From CAWAHD01 sp963781785 (GTDB lineage: Bacteria; Planctomycetota; Planctomycetia; Isosphaerales; Isosphaeraceae), in NCBI GenBank assembly GCA_963781785.1, contig CAWAHD010000002.1, forward strand, positions 496,001 to 560,000: DNA of 64,000 bases, read 5' to 3'. The translations under genes and the position numbers were made by a program. Numbering within the stretch: position 1 is the stretch's first letter; each line of letters starts with the position of its first letter. The notes under the pieces are model-generated. The model did no database searches. It had not been told where the DNA came from and worked only from the letters and a program-made list of their open reading frames with translations. This document shows, piece after piece, positions 1 to 15,000 of this stretch.

Positions 1-3000
1 GCGCCCGAGCCGCCCGCGATGACGATGCCGGCGGTCAGGTTGCTCACCGCGGCCGTTCCCTCGACATTGGTGCCGATCAGGTTGCCCGCTATGTCGGTGC
101 CTGCCGTGGACGAGCCGGTGACCAGCACTCCTTCCGCATTTCCCGAAATAAAGTTACGCCCGCCGGCCACAGGGGCGCCGATGGTGCTGGATATGGAACC
201 GTCGTCGATCAGCACGCCGGCCCCGCGATTGCCGATGGCAAGTGTTCCGGTCTGGTCGAGCCCGATCAGGTTGCCCTGGACGAGGGTGCTCTCGGAGTCG
301 TTAATCTCCACGCCGCTTGAGTTGTTGCCGGAGATCAGGTTGCCCGCACCGACTGATGTTCCGCCGATAATCACGGACGAGCTCATGGCGACGTACACGC
401 CGTCGCCGGCGTTGGCCAATGGTGCCGTGCCGAGGGCGTTCGTGCCGATCCAGTTGCCGGCGATCAGGCTCGCATTGGCGTCGATCAAGTCCACTCCATC
501 GCCGGCGCTCGCGGAAATCACATTGCCCACACCGGCGGTCGTGCCGCCGATGGTGTTGTTCATCCCGCCACCGATGACCGCGACACCGGCCTCGCCGTTG
601 CCCATGGCTTTGGTCCCGGTGGAATCGATGCCAATGTAGCTGCTCTCGATGAGAGCGTCGCTGCCGGTCACTTCGATCCCGTCGCCGGCGAAGCTGCTGA
701 TGATCAGGGCCTTGACGGTGATGTCATTGCCCGCGAGCGTCAATCCGGTCGCGCCGGCTCCCGCTTGGGCACCATCCAGCTCGATCAAGGGCGTGCCGGA
801 ATATCCAGGCTGCGTCGTGCCGTCGATGGTCACCGGAGCGGTGATCGCCGGCAGCGGCGAGAGGAGGTCGATCGTCTGCTGCCCCGTGCTGATGGCCAGC
901 GCGATCGTGCTGGCGCCGCCGTTTGCGTTGGCTTCGTCAATCGCCTCGCGGAGCGAGCCTGGGCCCGTGTCGGCGGTACTGTTCACGGTATAGTAGTTGG
1001 CGAACGTGGAGGTGACGTGGGTGCTGGCGGTGTTGTTGCCGTAGGTGGGGTTGCCGCTCTCGTCGTATTCCTTGATGGTTTGGCCGCTGTCGGTGGTCAC
1101 CGTGACGCGGATGGCGCCGGTTCCCGCCGCCCCGTCGGGGAGCGTGAAGGCAAAGCTCTGGGTGCCGCTCGTGGCGCCGGCGGCGAGGGGACTCGGGCCG
1201 CTCACGGTGCCGGAAGTGATGTTGGTCAGGCTGCTGCCGTTGACCTGCTGCACCAGGACCGAGTCGCTAAAGGCGCCGCTCACCGCACCGTCGCCCTGGT
1301 TCTCGTCCATCCAGGTAACGGTCACCGACCCGCCCGACTGCGGACTGCTTGGCGTCACGGTCAATGAGTTGGGCGCCACAAGCAGATCGGCGTACTTGGC
1401 GAGAGTGGATGCCGTGGTCACGGACGACGTGTTGTTCGTCTGGGCGGTTCCGGATGAGTTAAACTCGTAGATCTGTTTATCATAGTTGGTCGTGACGGTC
1501 ACGACCAACTGGCCGACGCCAGGGGCGCCATCCGGCAGGTTGAAGGTATATTGCTGCGCGGCCGAGCTGCCGGCGTCGATCGGACCGGCGCTCTCCTCGT
1601 CATAGGGGATGACGCGCGAGGCGACGGTCTGGCCAGTTGTGCTGTTGAGCACCGTGACGTAGTCGCTGAATGAGCCGCTCACCGGTCCGTTGCCGGAGTT
1701 CGCGTCGTTCCAGTCCACCGTCACCGGCTGGCCTGATTGAGGATTGGCCGTCACAACCGTGAGGCCGCTCACCTGGAGGTCGGGATACGCAGCGAGGGTT
1801 GAGACCGCGGTAGTCGTCGTGGTGTTGTTGGTGTAGCCGACGCCCCCCGGGTAATATTCGACGATGGAGTGGTTGTAGTCGGTGGTCACGCTGACGAGCA
1901 GGTCTCCCACGCCCGCTGGTCCGTTTGGTAACTGGAAAGTGAATGAGATTGCCGCAGACCCATTCGGGGCGATCGCTCCGCTTAAGGTTGCGTCGTACGG
2001 CACGTCCGCCGTGGCGATCGTCTCACCGGTGGTCGTGTTGGTCACGACGACGTGGTCGGTCCAGGGCCCGCCGGTCGAGCCGTTTCCCGCGTTGAAATCG
2101 TCCCAGTTGACGGTCACGCTCTGGCTTGACTGCGGGTTGGCGGGGTTAATGGAGAGATTGGTCACGCGCAGGTCCGGCGCGACGGTCGTGTCGGTCACGG
2201 TGGTCAGCGTGGCGCTCGTCGAACTGTACGCGGGCTCGAGTGCCGCCGAGCCGCTGAGTACGAGGCCGCTATAATTGGCAAACTGCCCGGTCTCCGACGC
2301 GTAGGTCAGGAACGTGAAGACGTCGCCCGTGTTGGGCGAAAAGCCGTTGGCTTCGCTGATGTTCAGGGTCCCGTTCAGCGACGCCGTTCCGCTGATCAAC
2401 GTTTGTCCGTAGAGGCCCGTGGTCGTCCCGCCCAGAACTTCGTCGAAATTGCCGGCTGATGTCTGGGTGTAGGGGCCGGTGATGTTGAGCGTGCCTGCGG
2501 GGCCGGCGGAGAAAGTGCCGCTATTCACAGTGCCGACGCTGCCTGCGGAGATGTTGATTGCGCCGGCGCTGGCACTCACGGTTCCGGAATTCTGAAAGGC
2601 CGCGCCGCTGGCGTTGACGTTGATGTTGCCACCGCTCGTGTCGGCGGCGATGGTGCCCTGGTTGATGACGCTGACAGCGGTCGAGCCGCCGTAGTAGGAG
2701 CTGTAGCCGATAGAGCCGTACTGCCCGTGAACGGTGATGCCCGCGCCGATGGTCAGTATGGTACCCGAGTCCGGCACCCACAGGGCATTGCGCGGGTCGC
2801 GCGTGGCGAAGTCGACCGTGCCGCTGCCACTCAGCGTCTGCGTGCCTGTGAAGTACAGGTAGCCGTAGCCGGTGCTGTCGCCCAGCGTCGCCGTGCCGTT
2901 GAGCGTCAGCCCGTCCTCGACCGTCACATTGTTGTCGCCGACCACCTGGAAGTCGCCGTTGATCGTCACGGCGTCCAGTGTGCTGCCGTAGATCTGAGCA

Positions 3001-6000
3001 CCGGATTCGGGGACAATCGTCCCACCGGTCAGCGTGCCACCGAGGTACAGCACGCTGGTCGAGTCCACTGACACCGTCGCCGTGTTGGTCAGCGTGCCCT
3101 GGATGGACAATGTCGCCCCGTTGAGCGCCTCGAGGCTTCCGGAGTTCTGGTTGCCCGTGCCGTCAATCGTGATGTTCCCGCCGCTCGTGTCGGCGGCGAT
3201 GGTGCCCTCGTTGATGACGCTCACAGCGGTCGAACCGCCGTAGTAGGAACTGTAACCGATAAAGCCGTATTGCCCGTGAACGGTGATGCCTGCGCCGATG
3301 GTCAGTGTGGTACCCGAGTCCGGCACCCACAGGGCATTGCGCGAGTCGCGCGTGGCCAAGTCGACCGTGCCGCTGCCACCCAGCGTCTGGGTGCCTGTGA
3401 AGTACAGGTAGCCGAAGCCGGTGCTGTCGCCCAGCGTCGCCGTCCCGTTGAGCGTCAGCCCGTCCTCAACCGTCACGGCATCGTTGCCGACGACCTGGAC
3501 ATTGCCGTTCACCGTCACACCGTCCAGAGTGCCGGACAGGTTGAGCAGGGTCCCAGCGGCCACGCTGACCGTCCCGCCCTGGATCGTTCCACTCGACGTG
3601 AAAGTACCCGGACCAGTCAGCGCGAGGGTGTTGCCGCTGTTCGAAAACAATGCGCCGATCGAGAACGCGCTCGTCGCATCCGCATAGTTCACGCCGCTAT
3701 CTTGCCAATTTCTCCCCTGTAACGACAATGTCGCTCCATTGAGTGCCTCGAGGCTTCCGGAGTTCTGGTTGCCCGTGCCGTAAATCGTGATGTTCCCGCC
3801 GCTCGTGTCGGCGGCGATGGTGCCCTGGTTGATGACGCTGACAGCGGTCGACCCGCCGTAGTAGGAGCTGTAACCGATAAAGCCGTATTGCCCGTGAACG
3901 GTGAAGCCTGCGCCGATGGTCAGTGTGGTACCCGAGTCCGGCACCCACAGGGCATTGCGGGAGTCGCGCGTGGCCAAGTCGACCGTGCCGCTGCCAGCCA
4001 GCGTCTGCGTGCCCGTGAAGTACAGGTAGCCGAAGCCGGTGCTGTCGCCCAGCGTCGCCGTGCCATCAAGCGTCAGCCCGTCCTCGACCGTCACGCTGTT
4101 GTTGCCGACGACCTGGACATTGCCGTTCACCGTCACACCGTCCAGAGTACCGGACAGGTTGAGCAGGGTCCCCGCGGCCACGCTGACCGTCCCACCCTGG
4201 ATCGTTCCACTCGACGTGAAAGTACCCGGACCAGTCAGTGCGAGGGTGTTGCCGCTGTTCGAGAACGATGCGCCGATCGAGAACGCGCTGGTCGCGTCCG
4301 CATAGTTGACGCCGCTATCCTGCCAATTGCTCCCCTGTAACGACAGGGTCGCTCCATTGAGTGCCTCGAGGCTGCCGAAGTTCTGGTTGCCCGTGCCGTC
4401 AATCGTGATGTACCCGCCACTGGCGTCGACGGCGATGGTGCCCTGGTTGATGACGCTGACAGCGGTCGAGCCGCCGAAGTAGGAGCTGTAGCCGATCGAG
4501 CCGTACTGCCCGTGAACGGTGATGCCTGCGCCGATGGTCAGGGTGGTACCCGAGTCCGGCACCCACAGGGCATTGCGCGGGTCGCGCGTGGCCAAGTCGA
4601 CCGTGCCGCTGCCGCTCAGCGTCTGCGTGCCTGTGAAGTACAGGTAGCCGAAGCCGGTGCTGTCGCCTAGCGTCGCCGTGCCGTTGAGCGTCAGCCCGTC
4701 CTCAACCGTCACGGCATCGTTGCCGACGAGCTGGACATTGCCGTTCACCGTCACACCGTCCAGAGTGCCGGACAGGTTGAGCAGGGTCCCCGCGGCCACG
4801 CTGACCGTCCCACCCTGGATCGTTCCACTCGACGTGAAAGTACCCGGACCAGTCAGTGCGAGGGTGTTGCCGCTGTTCGAGAACGATGCGCCGATCGAGA
4901 ACGCGCTGGTCGCGTCGGCATAGTTGACGCCGCTATCCTGCCAATTGCTCCCCTGTAACGACAGGGTCGCTCCATTGAGTGCCTCGAGGCTGCCGAAGTT
5001 CTGGTTGCCCGTGCCGTCAATCGTGATGTACCCGCCACTGGCGTCGACGGCGATGGTGCCCTGGTTGATGATGCTGACGGCGGTCGAGCCGCCGAAGTAG
5101 GAGCTATAGCCGATAGAGCCGTACTGCCCGTGAACGGTGATGCCTGCGCCGATGGTCAGTGTGGTACCAGAGTCCGGCACCCACAGGGCATTGCGCGGGT
5201 CGCGCGTGGCCAAGTCGACCGTGCCGCTGCCGCTCAGCGTCTGCGTGCCGGTGAAGTACAGGTACCCGAAGCCGGTGCTGTCGCCCAGCGTCGCCGTGCC
5301 GTTGAGCGTCAGCCCGTCCTCAACCGTCACGGCATCGTTGCCGACGAGCTGGAAGTCGCCGTCGATCGTTACACCGTCCAGCGCGCTGCCGTAGATTTGC
5401 GCCGGCCTGGGTCGTGATCGTACCGCCCTTGATCGTGCCACCGGTATCCAGCGTGCTGCTGCTGTCGACGGTGATCGTGCCGCTGTTGGTCAGCGTCCCT
5501 CCGATCTGAATATTGCCCCCGCTAACCCATTGGATGGTGCCTTCATTGACGACTGAGATGTTGGTCAACGACCCGCCCGTAACGGGACTATAGCCCACGT
5601 AACCGTTCTGGCCCCGGACCGTGATTCCCAGCCGATGGTCAGCGTCCCGCTGGCAATCCCGAGCGAGTTGTACGGGCCCGGACCGGTGAAGACCACCGTG
5701 CCGCTGCCGCCGAGCGTCTGGCTGCCGCTAAAGCTCAGATATCCGTAGTTGCCGTTGCCGCTGCCGCCGAGCGTCGCTGTACCGTTCAATGTCAGGCCAT
5801 CCTTCACCGCCAGGGATTCCCCGACAACCTGGAAGTCGCCGTCGATCGTCACACCGTCCAGCGTGCCGCCGTAGATTTGCGCCGGCCTGGCTGGAGATCG
5901 TGCCCCCCGACAATGTGCCATTGATCGAGAGCGTGCTGGTGGCGTCGACCGCGATCGTTGCCAAGTTGGTCAGCGTCCCGCCGAGAGATTCCAAGCTCCC

Positions 6001-9000
6001 GCTCGCTGTGATCGTACCCGTGTTAACGACTATCCCGCTCAGGGCACCTCCCGACCAGTTGAGCGTCCCGCTATTCGTGAATCCGCCAGAGCCGCCAGTC
6101 AGGGTGCCGCCGGAAAACTGGCTACTGCTGCCGGCGACGGAAATCGCTCCGCTCCCGCCCAGCGATCCGCTGGCAAGGATCAAGTTCCCGGCGATGGTCA
6201 AGGGCGCGCTTGCCCCGACCAAGCCCCCCCAAGTGCTGTCGATGGTCAAGTTGGCGATCGAGAAGGAGGTGTCCACGCTCGATGCCGCGTATTGGGATTC
6301 AGAACCGGTGAAATCGGCTGTTTCCGCCGCAGTTGGCGGCGCACCGAGGGACCAGTTTCCGGGGTTGCTCCAGTTGTCGTTGCCGCCCTGGGCTGCCGCG
6401 GCGCCGGTCCAGTAGTCGGTCAGGGGGGCGGCGTTGATCACGAGCACCTGGCCGCTGTCGGTGTATCCGAGGAAGTTGGCGGTGCCATTGTAGACGGCCT
6501 CGATCGTATAGGTGCCAGGCGCGGTTCCGCCAGGGATTCCATAACTGGCGCCGGCCGCCCCAGCGACGACGTCGACGGTCGCCGGACTGCCGATCACGGT
6601 TGACCCCAGCAAGATGGTGAAAGTCTCCGTTCCCTCGTTGACGGTCCCCGCCGTGCTGGTCACCGTGGTGCTCAGGGAGACGTTCTGTTCGACGGGACTG
6701 AAGGTGGCTGAAGCACTCGCGGTGGCCGAAGTGGTTGCGGCGGCGTTGATCGTCAGCGACTGACTGGCGTCGGTCGAACTGCCGTAGTCGGCGGTGCCGT
6801 TGTAGACGGCCTGGATGGTGTAAGTTCCGCCCGACGTGCCCGCGGGCAAGTCGTAGCTGGCAGTGGCGGTTCCGCTCGAAACAGGGGCGCTGACGGCCGA
6901 GCCGATCGGATTGCCGCCACTCTCGATGGTGAACGTCACACTCCCCTCGTTGACCGTGCCAGCCGCACTGGTGACGCCGGCGATCAGGGAAACCGACTGG
7001 CTGGCGCCGCTGTAGGTCGTGGGCGCGCTGGTGGCCGCGGTCGTCGTGCCGGCTGCACCGATTGTCAGCGTATGACTGCTGTCCGAGGAACCCAAGAGCG
7101 TGCTTGTCCCGCTGAAAACGGCCTGAATTGTATAGACGCCGCCGAGAGTGCCCGCGGGAATTGTGTATGTGCCGCTGGCTGCGCCGTTCACGACGTTTTC
7201 CGTGATCGGCGCCCCTACGTCCGTCGAGCCGCTCAGGATCGTGAAGGTCTCGGTTCCGCCGGTGACCGGACCGTCCGCACTGGTGACGGTCGCGCTGAGC
7301 GTCACCGTCTGGGCGTTCGGGCTGTAGATCACCGAGGCATTGGCGGCATAGGTGGCCGTGGCGTTTTCGCTCAGGAAGGGTTCGTACGTCACAGATGGGA
7401 GGTTAGGGTTATTGGCCTGATCCGTAATCTTGGCCGCGATCTGCGTGGGGTTGATCGTGCCCCAGAAGTTGTTGATCAAGCTGATCGTTGCGTTCGGGTC
7501 TCCTGATGCGACAACGGTTCCGTTGGTGAAATCGTCCGACGTAATGTCGATCGTCGCTCCGCTGTTGATTGCAAGCCGGGTGGCGAAGGACGAGAACTGA
7601 ATGGTGTCGGTCGAACCGGAAGTCAGGGTCACGTTGTTCAGGGCGAAGGAGCTGTTGCTGGCCTCGAGGTGGCCGCCGGAATTGACGACGATCTGGGTGG
7701 AGTAATTGGTCGCGCCGCTGAAGCTGTCGCCGCTGGCGGTCGTCATTAGGCCGCCGCTGCCGACCACGATCTGCGTCGTGCCGATGTTCAAGGCAACCGC
7801 GTCGCCGGTGGCGAAGCTCAGCGTGCCGTCGTCGGTCAGCGTCAGGTTCTCCTGGATCAGCACGCTGACGTTGGGACCCACCGTGACGGTGGCCCCGCTG
7901 CTGACCGTGAAGTTGCCGTCGAAGACGTAGAGCAGGTTGGCCGTCGAGGCCGTGCCGATGGCGTTCAACGCCAGCGTCTGGCCGCTGGCGACACTGCCCG
8001 CCAGGATATCGATGTCCTCGAACTGAGCGTTGTTGCTGCCAGTGCCGGACAGGTACTGCACGTCACTTTCAGGCAGGAACAGCGGCGAGTTGAAGCTGTT
8101 GCCGGTGAAATCGCCAGCGTCGAGGATGCTGCCGGTGTTCAGGGTTACGTTGTTCAGGGCGAAGGAGCTGTTGCTGGCCTGGAGGTGGCCGCCGGAATTG
8201 ACGACGATCTGGGTGGAGTAATTGGTCGCGCCGCTGAAGCTGTCGCCGCTGGCGGTCGTCATCAGGCCGCCGCTGCCGACCACGATCTGCGTCGTGCCGA
8301 TGTTCAAGGTCACCGCGTCGCCGGTGCCGAAGCTCAGCGTGCCGTCGTCGGTCAGCGTCAGGTTCTCCTGGATCAGCACGCTGACGTTGGGACCCACCGT
8401 GACGGTGGCCCCGCTGCTGACCGTGAAGTTGCCGTGGAAGACGTAGAGCAGGTTGGCCGTCGAGGCCGTGCCGATGGCGTTCAACGCCAGCGTCTGGCCG
8501 CTGGCGACAGTGCCCGCCAGGATATCGATGTCCTGGAACTGAGCGTTGTTGCTGCCAGTGCCGGACAGGTACTGCACGTCGCTTTCAGGCAGGAACAGCG
8601 GCGAGTTGAAGCTGTTGCCGGTGAAATCGCCAGCGTTGAGGATGCTGCCGGTGTTCAGGGTTACGTTGTTCAGGGCGAAGGAGCTGTTGCTGGCCTGGAG
8701 GTGGCCGCCGGAATTGACGACGATCTGGGTGGAGTAACTGGTCGCGCCGCTGAAGCTGTCGCCGCTGGCGGTCGTCATCAGGCCGCCGCTGCCGACCACG
8801 ATCTGCGTCGTGCCGATGTTCAAGGTCACCGCGTCGCCGGTGCCGAAGCTCAGCGTGCCGTCGTCGGTCAGCGTCAGGTTCTCCTGGATCAGCACGCTGA
8901 CGTTGGGACCCACCGCGACGGTGGCCCCGCTGCTGACCATGAAGTTGCCGTCAAAGACGTAGAGCAGGTTGGCCGTCGTGGCCGTGCCGATGGCGTTCAA

Positions 9001-12000
9001 CGCCAGCGTCTGGCCGCTGGCGACACTGCCCGCCAGGATGTTGATGTCCTGGAACTGAGCGTTGTTGCTGCCAGTGCCGGACAGGTACTGCACGTCACTT
9101 TCAGGCAGGAACAGCGGCGAGTTGAAGCTGTTGCCGGTGAAATCGCCAGCGTTGAGGATGCTGCCGGTGTTCAGGGTCACGTTGTTCAGGGCGAAGGAGC
9201 TGTTGCTGGCCTGGAGGTGGCCGCCGGAATTGACGACGATCTGGGTGGAGTAACTGGTCGAGCCGCTAAAGCTGTCGCCGCTGGCGGTCGTCAGCAGGCC
9301 GCCGCTGCCGACCACGATCTGCGTCGTGCCGATGTTCAAGGCCACCGCGTCGCCGGTGCCGAAGCTCAACGTGCCGTCGTCGGTCAGCGTCAGGTTCTCC
9401 TGGATCAGCACGCTGACGTTGGGACCCACCGTGACGGTGGCCCCGCTGCTGACCGTGAAGTTGCCGTCGAAGACGTAGCGCAGGTTGGCCGTCGAGGCCG
9501 TGCCGATGGCGTTCAACGCCAGCGTCTGGCCGCTGGCGGCACTGCCCGCCAGGATGTTGATGTCCTGGAACTGAGCGTTGTTGCTGCCAGTGCCGGACAG
9601 GTACTGCACGTCACTTTCAGGCAGGAACAGCGGCGAGTTGAAGCTGTTGCCGGTGAAATCGCCAGCGTTGAGGATGCTGCCGGTGTTCAGGGTCACGTTG
9701 TTCAGGGCGAAGGAGCTGTTGCTGGCCTGGAGGTGGCCGCCGGAATTGACGACGATCTGGGTGGACCAACTGGTCGAGCCGCTGAAGCTGTCGCCGCTGG
9801 CGGTCGTCATCAGGCCGCCGCTGCCGACCACGATCTGCGTCGTGCCGATGTTCAAGGCCACCGCGTCGCCGGTGCCGAAGCTCAGCGTGCCGTCGTCGGT
9901 CAGCGTCAGGTTTTCCTGGATCAGCACGCTGACGTCGGGACCCACCGCGACGGTGGCCCCGCTGCTGACCATGAAGTTGCCGTCGAAGACGTAGCGCAGG
10001 TTGGCCGTCGACGCCGTGCCGATGGCGTTCAACGCCAGCGTCTGACCGCTGGCGACACTGCCCGCCAGGATGTCGATGTCCTCGAACTGAGCGTTGTTGC
10101 TGCCAGTGCCGGACAGGTACTGCACGTCACTTTCAGGCAGGAACAGCGGCGAGTTGAAGCTGTTGCCGGTGAAATCGCCAGCGTTGAGGATGCTGCCGGT
10201 GTTCAGGGTCACGTTGTTGAGGGCGAAGGAGCTGTTGCTGGCCTCGAGGTGGCCGCCGGAATTGACGACGATCTGGGTGGAGTAACTGGTCGCGCCGCTG
10301 AAGCTGTCGCCGCTGGCGGTCGTCATCAGGCCGCCGCTGCCGACCACGATCTGCGTCGTGCCGATGTTCAAGGCCACCGCGTCGCCGGTGGCGAAGCTCA
10401 GCGTGCCGTCGTCGGTCAGCGTCAGGTTCTCGCCGATTGCGACACTCGCGCCTGCCCCGACCGCCAGCGTTCCCCCGGACTGCACGGTCACGTTTTGGCC
10501 GAAGGTGGAGGCGACAGCCCCCGCAATAGAGAGGAACCCACCCGACGCAATCGACAGGCCGGCTGTCGTGTCGTTCAGCGAGCCGACGGCATAGTTGCCT
10601 GCGCCGACGGTGACCGTGCCGACGCCTGACATGTTGATCGTCACGTCATCCGCAGTGGTCGGGACGGCGTCGTTCGACCAGTTATTGGCGTCGCCCCAGT
10701 TCAGAGTGCCGGCATTGCCAGTCCAGGAGACGGCTGCGGGGGTCATCACGGTGATCGAGACCGTGGCAGTGTCGCTGACCAAGCCGGTCGCTGTGTCAGT
10801 GGCCGTGTACGCGAAGCCGTCGCTGCCGGAGAAGCCGCTGTTGGAGGTGTAAGTGCGGCTGGCGCCACTGCCCGTCAGGGTGCCGCTGCTCGGGCCGGCG
10901 GTCACCTGGAAAGTCAACGGATCGCCGTTGGGGTCGGTGCTGGCCAACGTGATCGCCTTGGCCACGCCCTGATTGGCGCTCACAAGCTCGCTGCTAGCCA
11001 CCGGCGGCGGCGTCACGGTGATCGAGACCGTGCCGGTGTTGCTGACCAGGCCGGTCGCCGTGTCAGTGGCCGTGAATTGGAAGCTGTCGCTGCCGGTGAA
11101 GCCCGCGTTGGGGCTGTAAATACGGCTGGCGCCGCTGCCCGTCAGGGTGCCGCTGCTCGGGCCGGCGGTCACCTGGAAGGTCAACGGATCGCCGTTGGGG
11201 TCAGTGCTGGCCAACGTGATTGCCTTGGCCACGCCTTGGTTGACGGTCACTGTCTGGCTGCTGGCCACCGGCTCCGGCGTCACAGTGATCGAGACCGTGG
11301 CCGTGTTGCTGACCAGGCCGGTCGTCGCGTCGGTAACCGTGTACGCGAAGCTGTCGCTGCCGGCGAAGCCGCTGTTGGAGGTGTAAGTGCGGCTGGCGCC
11401 ACTGCCCGTCAGGGTGCCGCTGCTCGGGCCGGCGGTCACCTGGAAGGTCAAAGGATCGCGGTTGGGGTCGGTACTGGTTAACGTGATCGCCTGGGCCACG
11501 CCCTGGTTGGCGGTCACCGACTGGCTGGTGGCCACCGGCGCCGGCGTCACGGTGATCGAGACCGTGGCGGTGTTGCTGATCAGGCCGGTCGCCGTGTCGG
11601 TGACTGCGTAGGCGAAGCTGTCGCTGCCGGAGAATCCGGCGTTGGGGGTGTAAATGCGGCTGGCGCCGTTGCCCGTCAGGGTGCCGCTGCTCGGGCCGGC
11701 GGTGACCTGGAAGGTCAACGGATCGCCGTTGGGGTCAGTGCTGGCCAACGTGATTGCCTTGGCCACGCCCTCGTTGACGGTCACCAACTGGCTGCTGGCC
11801 ACCGGCCCCGGCGTCACAGTGATCGAGACCGTGGCCGTGTTGCTGACCAGGCCGGTCGCCGTGTCAGTGGCCGTGAATTGGAAGCTGTCGCTGCCGGAGA
11901 AGCCGCTATTGGAGGTGTAAGTGCGGCTGGCGCCGCTCCCCGTCAGGGTGCCGCTGCTCGGGCCGGCAGTCACCTGAAAGGTCAACGGATCGCCGTTGGG

Positions 12001-15000
12001 GTCAGTGCTGGCCAACGTGATTGCCTTGGCCACGCCCTCGTTGACGGTCACCGTCTGGCTGCTGGCCACCGGCCCCGGCGTCACAGTGATCGAGAACGTG
12101 GCCGTGTTGCTGACCAAGCCGGTCGTCGTGTCAGTGGCCGTGTACGCGAAGCTGTCGCTGCCGGAGAAGCCGCTGTTGGGGGTGTAAGTGCGGCTGGCGC
12201 CGCTGCCGGTCAGGGTGCCGCTGCTCGGGCCGGCGGTCACCTGGAAGGTCAACGGGTCGCCGTTGGGGTAGGTGCTGGTCAACGTGATCGCTGTGGCCAC
12301 GCCCTGCTTGGCGATCACAGATTGGCTGTTGGCCACCGGCGCCGGCGTCACGGTGATCGAGACCGTGGCGGTGTTGCTGACCAGGCCAGTCGCCGTGTCG
12401 GTGACTGTGTACCCGAAGCTGTCGCTCCCGGAGAAGCCGGCGTTGGGGGTGTAAGTGCGGCTGGCACCGCTACCCGTCAGGGTGCCGCTGCTCGGGCCGG
12501 CGGTCACCTGGAAGGTCAACGGGTCGTCGTTGGGGTCGGTGCTGGTCAACGTGATCGCTGTGGCGACGCCCTGGTTGGCAATCACTGACTGGCTGTTGGC
12601 CAGCGGCAACTGCGCCGGCGCGATCAGGAACGGAATATAGAGCACGAGTGGGCGGGTACCGACGGGAGCACTGTTGTAGTCGGTGATCTTGGCAGCAATC
12701 TGCGTAGCGACCGTTGTGCCCCAATAGTTGTTCTCCAGGTCGATTGTCGCATTGGGATCGCCAGAGGCGACGACAGTCGCGTTGGTCAAGTCGACTGAGC
12801 TAATGTTGATGGACGCTCCACTATTGATCGCAAGCTGGGTGGCGAAGGACGAGAACTGAAGGGTGTCGGTCGAACCGGAAGTCAGGGTCACGTTGTTCAG
12901 GGCGAAGGAGCTGTTGCTGGCCTGGAGGTGGCCGCCGGAATCGACGACGATCTGGGTGGAGTAATTGGTCGCGCCGCTGAAGCTGTCGCCGCTGGCGGTC
13001 GTCATCAGGCCGCCGCTGCCGACCACGATCTGCGTCGTGCCGATGTTCAAGGCCACCGCGTCGCCGGTGCCGAAGCTCAGCGTGCCGTCGTCGGTCAGCG
13101 TCAGGTTCTCCTGGATCAGCACGCTAACGTTGGGACCCACCGCGACGGTGGCCCCGCTGCTGACCGTGAAGTTGCCGTCGAAGACGTAGCGCAGGTTGGC
13201 CGTCGAGGCCGTGCCGATGGCGTTCAACGCCAGCGTCTGGCCGCTGGCGACACTGCCTGCCAGGATGTTGATGTCCTCGAACTGAGCGTTGTTGCTGCCA
13301 GTGCCGGACAGGTACTGCACGTCACTTTCAGGCAGGAACAGCGGCGAGTTGAAGCTGTTGCCGGTGAAATCGCCAGCGTCGAGGATGCTGCCGGTGTTCA
13401 GGGTTACGTTGTTCAGGGCGAAGGAGCTATTGCTGGCCTGGAGGTGGCCGCCGGAATTGACGACGATCTGGGTGGAGTAACTGGTCGCGCCGCTGAAGCT
13501 GTCGCCGCTGGCGGTCGTCATCAGGCCGCCGCTGCCGACCACGATCTGCGTCGTGCCAATGTTCAAGGCCACCGCGTCGCCGGTGCCGAAGCTCAGCGTG
13601 CCGTCGTCGGTCAGCGTCAGGTTCTCCTGGATCAGCACGCTGACGCTGGAACCCACCGTGACGGTGGCCCCGCTGCTGACCGTGAAGTTGCCGTCGAAGA
13701 CGTAGAGCAGGCTGGCCGTCGAGGCCGTGCCGATGGCGTTCAACGCCAGCGTCTGGCCGCTGGCGACACTGCCTGCCAGGATGTTGATGTCCTCGAACTG
13801 AGCGTTGTTGCTGCCAGTGCCGGACAGGTACTGCACGTCACTTTCAGGCAGGAACAGCGGCGAGTTGAAGCTGTTGCCGGTGAAATCGCCACCGTTGAGG
13901 ATGCTGCCGGTGTTCAGGGTCACGTTGTTCAGGGCGAAGGAGCTATTGCTGGCCTGGAGGTGGCCGCCGGAATTGACGACGATCTGGGTGGAGTAATTGG
14001 TCGCGCCGCTGAAGCTGTCGCCGCTGGCGGTCGTCATCAGGCCACCGCTGCCGACCACGACCTGCGTCGTGCCGATGTTCAAGGCCACCGCGTCGCCGGT
14101 GCCGAAGCTCAGCGTGCCGTCGTCGGTCAGCGTGAGGTTCTCCTGGATCAGCACGCTGACGTCGGGACCCACCGCGACGGTGGCCCCGCTGCTGACCATG
14201 AAGTTGCCGTCGAAGACGTAGCGCAGGTTGGCCGTCGAGGCCGTGCCGATGGCGTTCAACGCCAGCGTCTGGCCGCTGGCGACACTGCCCGCCAGGATGT
14301 CGATGTCCTCGAACTGAGCGTTGTTGCTGCCAGTGCCGGACAGGTACTGCACGTCACTTTCAGGCAGGAACAGCGGCGAGTTGAAGCTGTTGCCGGTGAA
14401 ATCGCCACCGTTGAGGATGCTGCCGGTGTTCAGGGTCACGTTGTTCAGGGCGAAGGAGCTGTTGCTGGCCTGGAGGTGGCCGCCGGAATTGACGACGATC
14501 TGGGTGGACCAACTGGTCGAGCCGCTGAAGCTGTCGCCGCTGGCGGTCGTCATCAGGCCGCCGCTGCCGACCACGATCTGCGTCGTGCCAATGTTCAAGG
14601 CCACCGCGTCGCCGGTGCCGAAGCTCAGCGTGCCGTCGTCGGTCAGCGTCAGGTTCTCCTGGATCAGCACGCTGACGTTGGAACCCACCGTGACGGTGGC
14701 CCCGCTGCTGACCGTGAAGTTGCCGTCGAAGACGTAGAGCAGGTTGGCCGTCGAGGCCGTGCCGATGGCGTTCAACGCCAGCGTCTGGCCGCTGGCGACA
14801 CTGCCCGCCAGGATATCGATGTCCTCGAACTGAGCGTTGTTGCTGTCAGTGCCGGACAGGTACTGCACGTCACTTTCAGGCAGGAACAGCGGCGAGTTGA
14901 AGCTGTTGCCAGTGAAATCGCCACCGTTGAGGATACTGCCGGTGTTCAGGGTCACGTTGTTCAGGGCGAAGGAGCTATTGCTGGCCTGGAGGTGGCCGCC

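Noticed and set aside
5404..5884. Programmed ribosomal frameshifting in the giant gene
   Set aside because: No slippery heptamer or downstream structure is evident, and the same kind of GC loss occurs in unrelated genes, so error or mutation is simpler.
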